Source: Meconema thalassinum (lineage: Eukaryota > Arthropoda > Insecta > Orthoptera > Tettigoniidae). Taken from it: DNA of 64,000 nucleotides. Numbering within the stretch: the first letter of the stretch is position 1; every line of letters starts with the position of its first letter. Made by a program: the position numbers and the translations under genes. The DNA is taken from contig OX336389.2 of the NCBI GenBank assembly GCA_946902985.2, positions 128,003,572 through 128,067,571 of the forward strand. Direction: 5' to 3'. The notes under the pieces are model-generated. The model ran no database searches. It saw nothing but the letters and a program-made list of their open reading frames with translations, and had not been told where the DNA came from. This document shows, in pieces, positions 54,237-64,000 of the stretch.

Positions 54237-57200
54237 TGTGCCCGTTTAGACCGGAGTCCGCACGACCACATATGCATTTTACCAAGAATCAGTCAGCACG
54301 AGAGTCAAAATATCCCGGGGCGCCAGATGGGTTAAAGCTAATCGCAAAAACGACATCAAATGAAAAAAATGCTTTACTGATTTTTGGTTCAATGCAACAA
54401 TAAGGATAGAAGGAGATTCAACTGGGCATAACACATCATGTAAAATTATCTCATTTTATTCTGAATTTAAAATTGACTGCAAAAATAAAATGCTCAAAGC
54501 AGCATCATTCATGTGTGGCGACCCACATTACTATTTACACAATGTACAGAAATTTTCCAACACATTGGACAATTATCTTTGGAAACACAAGTCTGATTAT
54601 CAGTCCTGTAGACTGTGTTCCAAAATTATATCCATTATTTATGATTAAATCCAGTTCAAATTTAATTGTCTTTACTGGAAATATTGTAGTTCACTGGTTG
54701 AATTTTTACATAATATTAACACTCGTAGAATAATTGTTCATGGAATTTTTAACTTTCACTTATTTTTCCAGTTTCAAAAAAATATTGTCAAAAAATATTA
54801 TTATCTCTGAATCAACACAAATTATGTACACATATTAATAACAACATCTGAAAAGTATTTGACCATTGAGCATAGCATCGAAGAACTGTGCGAAGCACAA
54901 CAAAATTAATTGTTCTTCTGACATTAAACGTTTCGAGAAGTGACTCGATTATGAACTTCAAGTTCCTAACAAAATATATGATTTCTGAATCATCAACTTG
55001 ATCAATAAATTGTTGGACCATTCAACTATTCGATTTTCCACTTGGAATCATTATTAAGAAAAATATTTATATTTATGGCCATTTTAGTAACTTTCACAAC
55101 TTGCAATTCTTCGACAGAATGCGGAAATAAGAATTGTAGCTTCATAATAAATTCATTTAGTTCATGGCACTAGGATTGAAAACATCCTTCAAATTATTCG
55201 TGGTTATAGAATTATTTTTAATTGGCAGTGGCCCATTCTATTATTTTTATAAGAATACAATATTCTAACAACAACGGCAAAGGTCTTCCTCTGAAGAAGA
55301 ATAAAATACTATCATGACAAATCCGGGTTCTAGCAAAATCAAAGTCTTAATGGAATCCGTAAACAAGGTTGAAATAAGAACTGATGGTTTTTAAGAAATA
55401 ACCTTTGGGTCATTTATACGACGCAATGTGTAGTTCCAATACTCCTTCTTTAACACTGAGTCATCGAACCTGCTATTTGATTGATGCTCTAATAAAAACC
55501 TCCTCATTCCTGCGACTTAAACATGCGCACCTGGGAATGGCATTTCAACTACTCCACACACATAAATTTTCTTCCCAAAATTTATACAATAAATCAAGCC
55601 TCTGCTTGTTATCAACACTGGAAGATTTATAAACTTACAAGTTTATTTTATTTTACCATCAGTTCAACCCGTGAAGTTACCATACTTATGATAATCTTTA
55701 TTTCACTTTCGAATGTGTATCTACGTCATGATTTTATATAAATACAAAAATATCCTAATTGATACAAATATCATTTGCTTCCCGTTTCATGCCTCTCCGT
55801 GTTATCTGAAAAATATACTTTGCTCATTGCAAATATTAACTGTTCAACCAGAACTGTAATGTTGGTTGAATGCGGGCTTGCGTTAACCACTCTCCTTCGG
55901 AAAATCACCTGTTCCAAACTAGAAATGATTAAACTACTTCATAGGCTCTCTCTCAATGAATGTGATTATTAGAAAATATAAGATCCAAGAATTCTTTGGA
56001 AAAGTTATGAAAATCATTATTATTATTATTAGTGGATTATTATTATTATTATTAGTTATATTATTGTAAATATGTTTAATTATTATTTCATTATGTGAGA
56101 ATCCACATGTTCGACTCTTCGAATATGGATAAAATATCCATTTCTCAACAAAAATAATTATGAACTTTTACAGTTACATCGGCTGATTACCGTGATTATC
56201 AAAAAATATGAAACATTCAAATAAAAGCTCGTTATGCTCGGTCATCGATCAACTGTTCTGAGTGCTGAAAATACTCAGAATAACTCTAATATGTCTTGCG
56301 TAAATCATTGCAAGATTTAAATACGAAGAAAAACAAATGTGTTGGTCATCTGCAGAAAATGAGTTTGTTCCAATTAGCTAGGCATAATATAAAGTCAAAA
56401 TGTGGCTTACATTTCTCGTTGGTCTTGAAGCGTAGTGAACCTGGTCTGTACCAGATTTATCCAGATACATGCCCTATCGGACAAGCACGTATAATCCTTG
56501 TATCGGCCGCCATTATATACCCACAATCCGTCTAGTCAGACATAGTGGTAGTATCTCTTGACGTTTGAATTAACTGTTGTTCCATTTTTATATTGGCTTC
56601 AATTAAATCCATAGCATTTTGCTTAAATGGGGTCAGATCCAAGTGATCTATTCTCAAATATGTCAGTTGTAACATAACTCACGGTAATCTTTTCAGTACA
56701 AGAAAACACTGACAGTCTAAACCAATCAACGGCTGTTCTGAAGATCGTTCCCTGGGCATGGCTTATCACCATCTATCATGCGCGAAGCAACATATAATTT
56801 CCCTTCGTCGGCTAATGAACAACACCATGATAGACTGGCCTTCAATATACTGAAAGATCGGAGTGGTTATCAAGTTACAATTATGAAACTGACTAGTTGG
56901 ACTAAAATATCCAAGTATTAAATTATTATTACTGGACTGTGACAAAGTACTTTCTAGACAAAGTCTAGCATATGTCCATATAGAAATAAAGTATTTCACC
57001 AGTGTCCGTAGAAAAATAACAATCACCTTAGTGATTCTCTCTGCCGGAAACTTACTATGTTCCACATGTATCGCAGCACTTTTGTAACTATCACAATTTA
57101 AAGATATCGTCTGCGTAGATCCGGCAACCATGTGCCTTGGCTCAACGTGGCAGCACCTTGTCATACAAGAGCTTGGTTCGAAGTGAGCTGATGTTGCTTG

Positions 57201-57576
57201 GGCCGGCCGGCTTTTATTCAAAACGGTCAGGTCCACGCTGCATCACGCTGAAATATGGAAATCCTCATATCTCCGGTGTCCCTGGTCCGATTCACTTGAT
57301 ACTAAGTGCATTCTCTTTCATTTGGCCGTGCCAGTAATCTGATCCAAGTCTCAAGTCTCTACTCCATGGCTAACTATTTAATCAACAAATAGTCTTGACC
57401 TCTGCTACTACTTGCTACGTCACTTGACATGCTCTTGGCTGCATAAAATTTCCATTCCCTTCTAGAAGTAATGGAGCGCGTTATTCAAATATCTCAACTT
57501 TCAAAAGCGGCTGTAGCCTTTCCCTTGATATCTAGGTGTCTGGATCTTGGAATACCCATTCCTAGAGTTGGGCACA
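54237..57576 (-). repeat. 5' LTR of the gypsy element
   Basis: 3,340 bp, with the transcription start side at 57,576. By eye it differs from the 3' LTR at a few dozen positions (around 1%), including a TTA-repeat length change and a 3-4-bp indel at 56,251. A dense patch of differences lies at 56,533-56,584. A 156-codon frame (56,766-57,236, minus) is open in both LTRs but shows no sign of selection. Confidence 0.93.
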
Positions 57577-57580
57577 CTAT

Positions 57581-57806
57581 GTTAAAAGTATATGCAACAA
57601 ATTTACGTACGCGACATCCAGAAGTGATGAACACAATACTAACTGTGAATTTCAAAAACTGAATTGAATTTTCTAGCACCCTAATTATCCAAATGTAGTG
57701 ATATTGATGCAAGGAATCTTTATTTAGAGCTAAATATTTTGTTCCTTGGTGTAATTCAAATGTTTTCAAAAACGAAATATGGTGGGTGCTATGTGAATAA
57801 CTAAAT
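57581..57806 (+). mobile_element. Helentron-like copy G4, right continuation
   Basis: This is the sequence after the gypsy insertion; it should join to 46,079. Match to other G copies is weak and no 3' hairpin is evident. Confidence 0.35.
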
Positions 57807-59724
57807 AGCCTATTTTCATTCTACTGGTATTTTCCATTAAAAACTCTACCTCCTGTTAAAAGTATTTTCCATGTGATGTACTAACCACCTACGTTGCGAT
57901 CAAGTTTAAAGCAAGAAAATCCAAACTAAAAATCCATAAGTTGTAAACATTATAGACACGAAACATAAAGAGCGCACAATATACTTACTATGGTATTGTA
58001 ACCGTACTTAAGTGCGGGACAAAGCATTACAAGCCTGAAGGTCACGCGTAGTCGGTGTGGTGTTGTCCTGTACGTTCTCGCATCCAGCACGTGACTGAAG
58101 GTACGGTGCAATAGCATGGCAACACTGCCGGGCGCGGGGAGAAGAGCGGAGCGGAGGGCCGGTTGACCTTCAGGCCTGCAATGTTGTGTCCCGCACTACA
58201 GTGTCTTAAATCAAGGCTTTCATCGTTCGTCAAGATAACTCACGTCAACACACCTCCAGCACTGGAAAATATGTGTCCATAGTTACACGGTGAGACTCTT
58301 ATAGCTAAGGAATTCTACATTGGTGTAGCCCATCATACGAGTCTTCTCTTCAATCGCCTGAATAAGACGTAAGAATTTAAAAAAATAGGTTTTAAAGTTT
58401 GCAACTCATTTCATCTTGAAATTTTGAAAAAATTGAACATCATTAGATGCTCAGAATAAAAATTCTCTGTTTCAAGTTTCATTGCACTCGGATAATAAGA
58501 TCGAAAGAAAAGTTATTTTAAATATTAGTTATTCTTAAAATCACTTGGCTGCCATGTTGTTCTTGTGTTTCTCTGAATTTGGAAGGTACCACCTATTTCT
58601 TTAGTTAACACTCCTCTAACAGCATATAAAATGTCAGTTTGATTGCTTAAATAGTTTCTGAGATATTGAGAACTGGTGAAATATAGGGCATGAACGCCAT
58701 GTTTGATTGTTTTATATATGTGCTATAGAATTATATGCCAGCAGATGAATATTATAATCAACCTACATTACTATTGCTTGTTTAGGACACGAGAAATAAA
58801 AACCTAATTTTGAATATTTTGCACAGCTACCATTTTTAGGTTCTCATAAAAATTTAAATAAATTAGACGCCAGTATGTTAAGACTTGTATGAAGTTTCAC
58901 TTCGTCAGTATAATTAAGTCGTGAGAGAAATCAATACAAACATTTGAATTTCGCATCACTGCCATGTTGGTTTTGTGCCTATCAGGTTATTGAAAGTCCC
59001 GTAGATGAAGTTACGTTAATTGACTCTATCAACATACAAAATTTGAGTTTGATTGCTGTAATGGTTTCGAAGATATTGGGAACCGCCTAAATATTTCGGA
59101 TGATCGCCATGTTGGATATTTCTTTATGTAGGCCATAGAGTTATGTACCATTAGATGAAGATTTTTGCGTAGATTCATTATACAATCGTTCATTTTGATC
59201 GCACGATTAGGACACAAGAAATAATAATCTAATTTTAAAATTTTGCACAGCCACCATCTTGAAGTAATGAAAAAAAGTTGAATTAAATTAAATGGAAGTA
59301 CATTAGATTAAATATTGTGTATGCATTTACCGTACCAAGTTTCAGTACACTCGGATGATTGAATCACGAGAAAATTTGATTTGAGTATTTAACATTCGCT
59401 TAGCCGTCACGTTAGTTTTGTACTTAAATTATCAACAGTCACATAGGTGTACTTTGCATAGTATTCTCTATCACCATACAAAATTCCATGTTGATATCAG
59501 TAACAGTTTTTGAGATATAGAATGCCGGTGATATATTTCGTGCGGTTGCCATGTTATATTGGTGAACCGAGTTAACATTTAAAAGGCACGGTTGTCGTTG
59601 AACAAGTTAGTAGTATGTCCTTACCGAGTTCCATTGAAATCGCTTTAGCCGTTTTGATTTCATTAGTGACACACGGACAAAAGGTGATCTCATAAGCCTA
59701 TATTTTATAAGATGAAAATAGGCT
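57807..59724 (-). mobile_element. Helentron-like non-autonomous element, copy G5
   Basis: On the minus strand it starts at 59,724 with AGCCTATTTTCATC, then ATAGGCTTATGAGATCACC and AACGGCTAAAGCGATTTCAA. ATGAAAATAGGCT recurs at 57,807-57,820 as the likely far end, without a clear hairpin. Three-part units of about 415 bp carry CCATGTTGG (59,107; 58,960; 58,694; 58,550) and CACCATCTTGAAG. There is no microsatellite expansion here. Confidence 0.5.
58011..58197. mobile_element. 187-bp MITE with 34-bp inverted ends
   Basis: AGTGCGGGACAAAGCATTAC...CCTGAAGGTCA (58011-58044) is inverted at 58164-58197 with four mismatches. The centre is GC-rich, unlike its surroundings. No clear target duplication, so the class is open. 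Confidence 0.6.
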
Positions 59725-59779
59725 AAAAATATGACAAAATGTAATCGTTTCAATCAGCAGGTAATATTGGCTCTACTTA

Positions 59780-62200
59780 TTCACTGTACTTCCGTTTCCG
59801 TTGCAGTTGTTCTTGAATATTCCAAGTAGCATTGAAATATCACCAGTGAAGAGGTCTTCTTGCTATGATTTGCAATCGTTGATATCCCGAATCCATCCAG
59901 TTCTCACTCCTGGACAGCAAGATAGGTCTAATTACTGAGCGATTTAGGGAGAGTTTTGTCACCATGCTAACCTCTTTCTTGCAGAATACAGCAGATCGCA
60001 ACTGAGAACTCGCTGTATGGGCTTTTCTTCATCTTTTCTGTTTTTCATTATACTACCATCGTCAGGAAACGCACGGTCCAAGTACTCGAATTGGTCTACA
60101 TGCTTGCATTTCTTCCCTACCGACATCAAATCCTTATTTTCATACCATGCTTCCTACATTTATGTTCCAACGTCTTAGCTTGTAAGCTTTTGACAGTCTG
60201 TCATTACAACCAGGTAATCAGCATAAGGTAGACCGCTTATGTAGTTTCAAGCTAACTGAATCCCATACAGCCAGTTTATGCAAACGGTCCATACAGAAAA
60301 CTGTAACGGTAAAATATTACGTCCTTGCCCCACTTCTGTAACAACGTTAAACCAGAAGTCATCCTACCATCAACTCTCAATGGAACCCGATTGTCAAAAT
60401 AAATGTACTTGAGATTGCAAGAAGCAGTCTTCCCTGGATCCCATAGTTCCACAGGATGCTGAGGATGCTCTTTTCCCTTGGTACTATATCGTAAGCTTTC
60501 TCTAGATCTACAAAACACAAACACAACTGTCTATTTTTCTTGTAGTTCAAGTTCAAAACTCTCCTTTCTACAATGGCGAGTACACTTCACCTGAGATACT
60601 TATCAGATAATCAATTATTCCTGATACCATGTTTATAAATTGGGACGATTATTTCTTTTTCCCAGTTAAAGGGTACATTTTCCATGTCAATCTGGTTATT
60701 CCATGCAACCATTTCAACCTGACCTTCCTACTATACTTTACTATTTCTGGCCAAATTTTATACACGCCTGCTGCTATGAAACACTGTAGTTTCGTTACTA
60801 TTCCTTTCCGCTTCCTCAAATATAGTTCTGCTCCATTCCTTATTCTCCCCAGCTTAATTTCAAAATCTGCCACTATGCCAGAAAAGTTTCCCTTTACATT
60901 TTACTTACAGTATTCTTGCCATCGTCTCAGTGCTTTCTTGGCATCTAAATTAAGTTTACCAGAATTATCTAATGCACTGCTCTATTCTCTTTTCCATTCA
61001 CTTCTAATATTCTTATAACACTCCAAAAAGGCTTTCTTGACGTCTGATCTAACAGTTCCAATTTACCTACAAATTCGTCCCATGAGTTCCTTTGAATTCT
61101 ACAATTATTTGTTTGTGTAGTGAAAAAGAACAGAATCAATGTTCTCGTGTGCGTGTGAGTATGGGGCAAGTTTGATAAGTCTTCCTTTCTTACATTTACA
61201 AGCCGACTTAACCGTGTCATTCCACCAGAATGTGCGCTTACACACCGATATCCCACGCCAGTCCTTTGTTACTTCTAGTACTGCATCCATGTATCCTGGC
61301 CATTCCGTTTCAGTGTTCTGCGATTCCTTACCATCTACTGTTTGGGATTTCTCACTATTTATTTCCATGCATTTCTGCCTAATTTCCTTGCCCTGGAGAT
61401 TTTCAAAATGAAGTCACCTACAAACATACCTCACTTTTTCCACTTCAAGTCTGGCTATGTTTAATTCACAGCTGCTGAGTTTATGGTCTGTTTCATCTAA
61501 ATAAAATCCCCTGGTTTCCTTGTAGTTCCTGATCAGTTTCCTAAATTGAAGGTCGGGTATAACCTGACACATCACTATCGACGTGGTTCCTCTATCCTCC
61601 CAAGTGTATCGGTGGATCTTCTTTTGCTTCGAAAATGAGTTTGCAATAGCTTGCATTGCCCATTCATGCTCGCTTTATACCCTCGCCCCCCTTATCCATC
61701 ACCCCCCTCAGTCCTATTTCCTGTCCTAGCTTGAAATCCCCCATCAGCACGATCTCTATTGTTAACACTCACTACCACATCACATCGTAAAGCCTGTCTA
61801 TTTCAACCTGATTTTCCCCTTCATATGGAGCCTATACTGAAACAATCCAAATCTGTCCACGTTAATCGTGCATTTACGTACCTAACAGCAACTAGGTGCG
61901 TTCTATAATTTTCTTGACATAAAGTCCTATTCCCTCCCCATCCCCACTTCGCCTTTCCTCTTTTCTCGCCTGGCAATTACAGCTTATAATCTCATACTTC
62001 CTCTTCTCTCTCTTTATGTGAAATTCACTACTCCCTCGAATATCTAATCCCATCGTACTTGCTGTATCAACAGCTTCTACTTTCTTCCTTCCATGTACCC
62101 CCTTGATATCAAAAGCACCTTATTGAATGCCAGTTCGATTGCCTGTTCGTTTTCAATGAGCCCCTGATCTGTCAGACGACAGTGGGACTCCATCACTCCC
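59780..62200 (-). pseudogene. decayed APE-type LINE (non-LTR retrotransposon)
   Basis: Minus-strand frames in order: VLMGDFKLGQEIG near 61,750 (GDFNARVG block of the endonuclease); IHRYTWEDRGTTSIV and ETDHKLSS at 61,414-61,656 (endonuclease end with the D-H catalytic pair); TFWWNDTVKSACKCKKGR at 61,105-61,368 (linker); GVYKIWPEIVKYSRKV, then WLHGITRLTWKM at 60,649-60,873 (RT block 1 region); RVDGRMTSGLTLLQKWGKD at 60,276-60,524 (RT block with the RQGD position degraded); YADYLVV near 60,200 (YADD motif with Tyr for the second Asp). Many stops and frameshifts. It resembles the RTE/CR1-like LINEs often annotated as craniofacial-development-2-like; the clade is not settled. Confidence 0.75.
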
Positions 62201-62505
62201 ATAGGTCCCAGGTTTGCTCAAAACATTGTTAACTGGTTTCCAGAAAGCACAAGTGAATCAGTTTGCTGGCCTTTCTTAGAGAAGGCCCTATGAGTTTTCC
62301 TTCTGACGGTTCAGGGAATAAACCAGTGAGCACAAGGAGGGTCATAACTCAAAATATGTTCATAGTTACTGATACCCAGATTATCTGTAGCACTAGGCCA
62401 CTCAGCCTTTGCCCACGGTTCTCAAACATGGAAGTAACTACAGTTACCCACACCATGGAACATCGGCTAAATTAATAATAATACTAATACTAATAATAAT
62501 AATTA
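62200..62505. other. LINE leader remnant and (AAT)-rich run
   Basis: No recognised frame. ACTAATACTAATAATAATAA at about 62,478-62,502 probably marks a repeat end. Confidence 0.3.
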
Positions 62506-62511
62506 GGTAGC

Positions 62512-64000
62512 AGGAGGAGACTCCTGTTGGGGACACTCAGCGAATGGTGACCCTCCCCATGTAGCTCCAGGTCCCTCTGACCCGGAGGGGAGCACCTGGT
62601 AAAGGTGCGGGTAGACAGGACTCCCGAGCCGTGGTAAAGGCAACCTGCCTAGGAGGTGGAAAACTCCAAAATTAAACCTACAACGACAGTGCATACCCGG
62701 AGTGGGTGGCTGCCAACAGTGTCAGTATCCCATATTAGGGACAGCTGATTATAAAACCTGTCTGTGGGTATAAAAAGCAAACCCATCGAAGGCATGATGG
62801 AGAAATTAACGAGTAATGTCTCGGATGAAATGTTGCTGTTTGGAGAGCGCCAGGGCACGCCAGGAGCCAGTGCTGGACGTGAGAGTATGCACGCCACTGG
62901 CGGTTGAGGCCTGTAAATCTGGAATTTCTTCATACTGTTATTTACTGTGGTACTGTAACCGTTGTGAGAGCTATGGCTATTAAACAAAATGAGCGGAAAA
63001 GCTAACAAAATCGATGCCAACCTGGGAAAGAAGACTTGTTGGACGGATTGAACTGTTCGGGGCAGATATTACAAGAATGACGCTATATGTTCGTGGTACT
63101 ACAACAAGAAGAGTAACGGAGATAGCTGAGCATACAATGACGCAAGACTCAGACCACACCCAGCGAGATGTACCAAATTCAACACATGAAGAGTGCCTAG
63201 ATCGCTTAAAACAAAGCCAGTATGTTTTTTTCCGCCAGACTTGCAAAGTACAGGGTGAGTCAGAAGGGGAAGAAAGATAACTTCCTTTTCGCCAACTCAG
63301 AGAGAAATTTTTATCAGACTCTGAGCAAGAGGGGCAGATGATCTCTCTGTTCTTCCCCTTAAAACAACAATAAATGACTTACTAACTCTGAACAAGATAA
63401 ATGAATCTGCGTACAACACCTATCCGACTACAGAGAAAGTCAAGAATCTTGAAGCAAACAATGTATATACCATCTCAGCATGACAGTTAGTCAAGGAGGG
63501 TAAGAGAAGAACAGTTAGCTTCACAAAGATTTGAGCAAATGCAGCACAAAGAATTCGCCACAAATTATGTTAAGGAATATATCAACAACTTGCCGAATTG
63601 GAAACCATCCGACCCAGACCAACTTCAAAATGTTTCGTTTAAGAAGTTCTGGAGCATGCACGAACGACTAGGGGAGTTAATTAACGATACCGTCCTTCAT
63701 CAAGATAGCTTGTCAGAATCCTTCACATGCGGCATCACATATTTGCTACAAAATATTCTTAGAATACGTGGGAGCTTACGATGTATCGTCCTATCACATC
63801 TCTGTCCACGTTGCACTGTACAAGACCATTACTTCATTCCTGACTAACAAGATATATATACATTGCGAAAGAAACAACATTATTTCCATGCTACAAACAG
63901 GTCGTAAAACGTGTTCAAAGGGGTGCAAAGAACAGCGAATAATTGACTTAGTTGTGCGTGGCCAGGCAGATTTGAATCACCGAAATCTTCACATGGCGTA
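62512..64000 (+). pseudogene. R4/Dong-like LINE, 5' part, runs off the window
   Basis: 62,512-62,990 is a GC-richer leader. From 63,014 the frame reads WERRLVGRIELFGADITRMT, NSTHEECLDRLKQSQYVFF, then from 63,539 EYINNLPNWKPSDPDQLQN, WSMHERLGELINDTVLHQD and SFTCGITYLL. Shifted frames then give YRPITSLST, KTCSKGCKEQRIIDLV and NHRNLHMA at the window end. These are the conserved blocks of the RT region of R4/Dong-type LINEs, which use a restriction-like endonuclease. The catalytic blocks lie beyond the edge. Several frameshifts make it non-functional. Confidence 0.7.

Larger units (their letters stand above)
46080..57576 (-). mobile_element. Ty3/gypsy-type LTR retrotransposon, 11.5 kb, integrase-deleted
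   Basis: Two near-identical 3.3-kb LTRs (TGTGCCC...GGGCACA) enclose 4.8 kb of internal DNA on the minus strand. The 4-bp duplication CTAT lies at 46076-46079 and 57577-57580. Internal order on the minus strand is primer site, gag, protease-RT-RNase H, integrase tail, polypurine tract. Long LTRs, a 4-bp duplication and a tRNA-Lys-type primer site fit the Osvaldo/Ulysses lineage of insects; that placement is inference. There is no env-like frame. Gag carries two stops and the integrase core is absent, so this copy cannot move itself. Confidence 0.92.

Noticed and set aside
56766..57236. 156-codon open frame present in both LTRs (also 48,617-49,087)
   Set aside because: Between the two copies I count about four amino-acid-changing and one silent difference, so there is no sign of purifying selection. 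Being open twice only reflects LTR identity.
1..64000. CRISPR array, bacterial operon or integrated virus with envelope gene
   Set aside because: No short regular spacer array, no ribosome-binding-site-led gene clusters, and the only retroelement with gag and pol lacks any envelope-like frame.

Overview
The window looks like gene-poor, transposon-saturated arthropod nuclear DNA, most likely from an insect with a large genome. I infer this from the mixture of animal transposon superfamilies (Ty3/gypsy, Tc1/mariner, hAT, PIF/Harbinger, piggyBac, Helentron-like, APE- and R4-type LINEs), the many tRNA-headed SINEs with box A/B, the AT-rich intergenic DNA and the lack of any long open host gene. 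A polyneopteran insect is my guess, but the sequence does not prove it. There is no sign of bacterial or viral genome organisation, and no CRISPR array or rRNA.

Layout. 1-300: end of a Tc1/mariner-type transposase. 600-7,000: SINEs, a THAP-domain remnant (minus) and a tandem repeat. 7-14.4 kb: mostly unrecognised AT-rich DNA with a decayed THAP-domain reading frame behind promoter-like motifs (9.2-9.7 kb). 14.4-19.4 kb: SINEs, a rearranged Tc1 element and a piggyBac remnant. 20.0-22.8 kb: a hAT transposase (minus) split by a Helentron-like element. 23.2-25.7 kb: a repeat containing a 12-unit, ~128-bp minisatellite. 26.5-28.4 kb: a PIF/Harbinger element with both ends, its TTA duplication and a second foldback element nested inside. 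29.6-33.4 kb: SINEs, a mariner remnant and a Helentron-like copy. 36.3-42.7 kb: a four-deep nest (Helentron-like copy, hAT, SINE, 3.9-kb LTR-like insert) in which three target duplications are still readable. 45.4-45.7 kb: a 314-bp element with a 12-bp duplication.

46,080-57,576 is the best-preserved element: a Ty3/gypsy-type retrotransposon on the minus strand with 3.3-kb LTRs, TG...CA ends, a 4-bp target duplication, a tRNA-Lys-like primer site and a polypurine tract. Its gag has two in-frame stops, and the integrase core is missing while the integrase C-terminal tail remains in frame. 57.8-59.7 kb holds another Helentron-like copy (minus), 59.8-62.2 kb a decayed APE-type LINE (minus), and 62.5 kb to the end an R4/Dong-like LINE (plus) that runs off the window.

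No gene here works together with another in a host pathway. What the window records is the order of transposon insertions. The points most worth following are the nest at 36.3-42.7 kb, a group of SINEs with different heads that share one ~40-bp central domain, the Helentron-like family with covarying 3' hairpins, and the integrase-less gypsy element that nevertheless has an intact target duplication.
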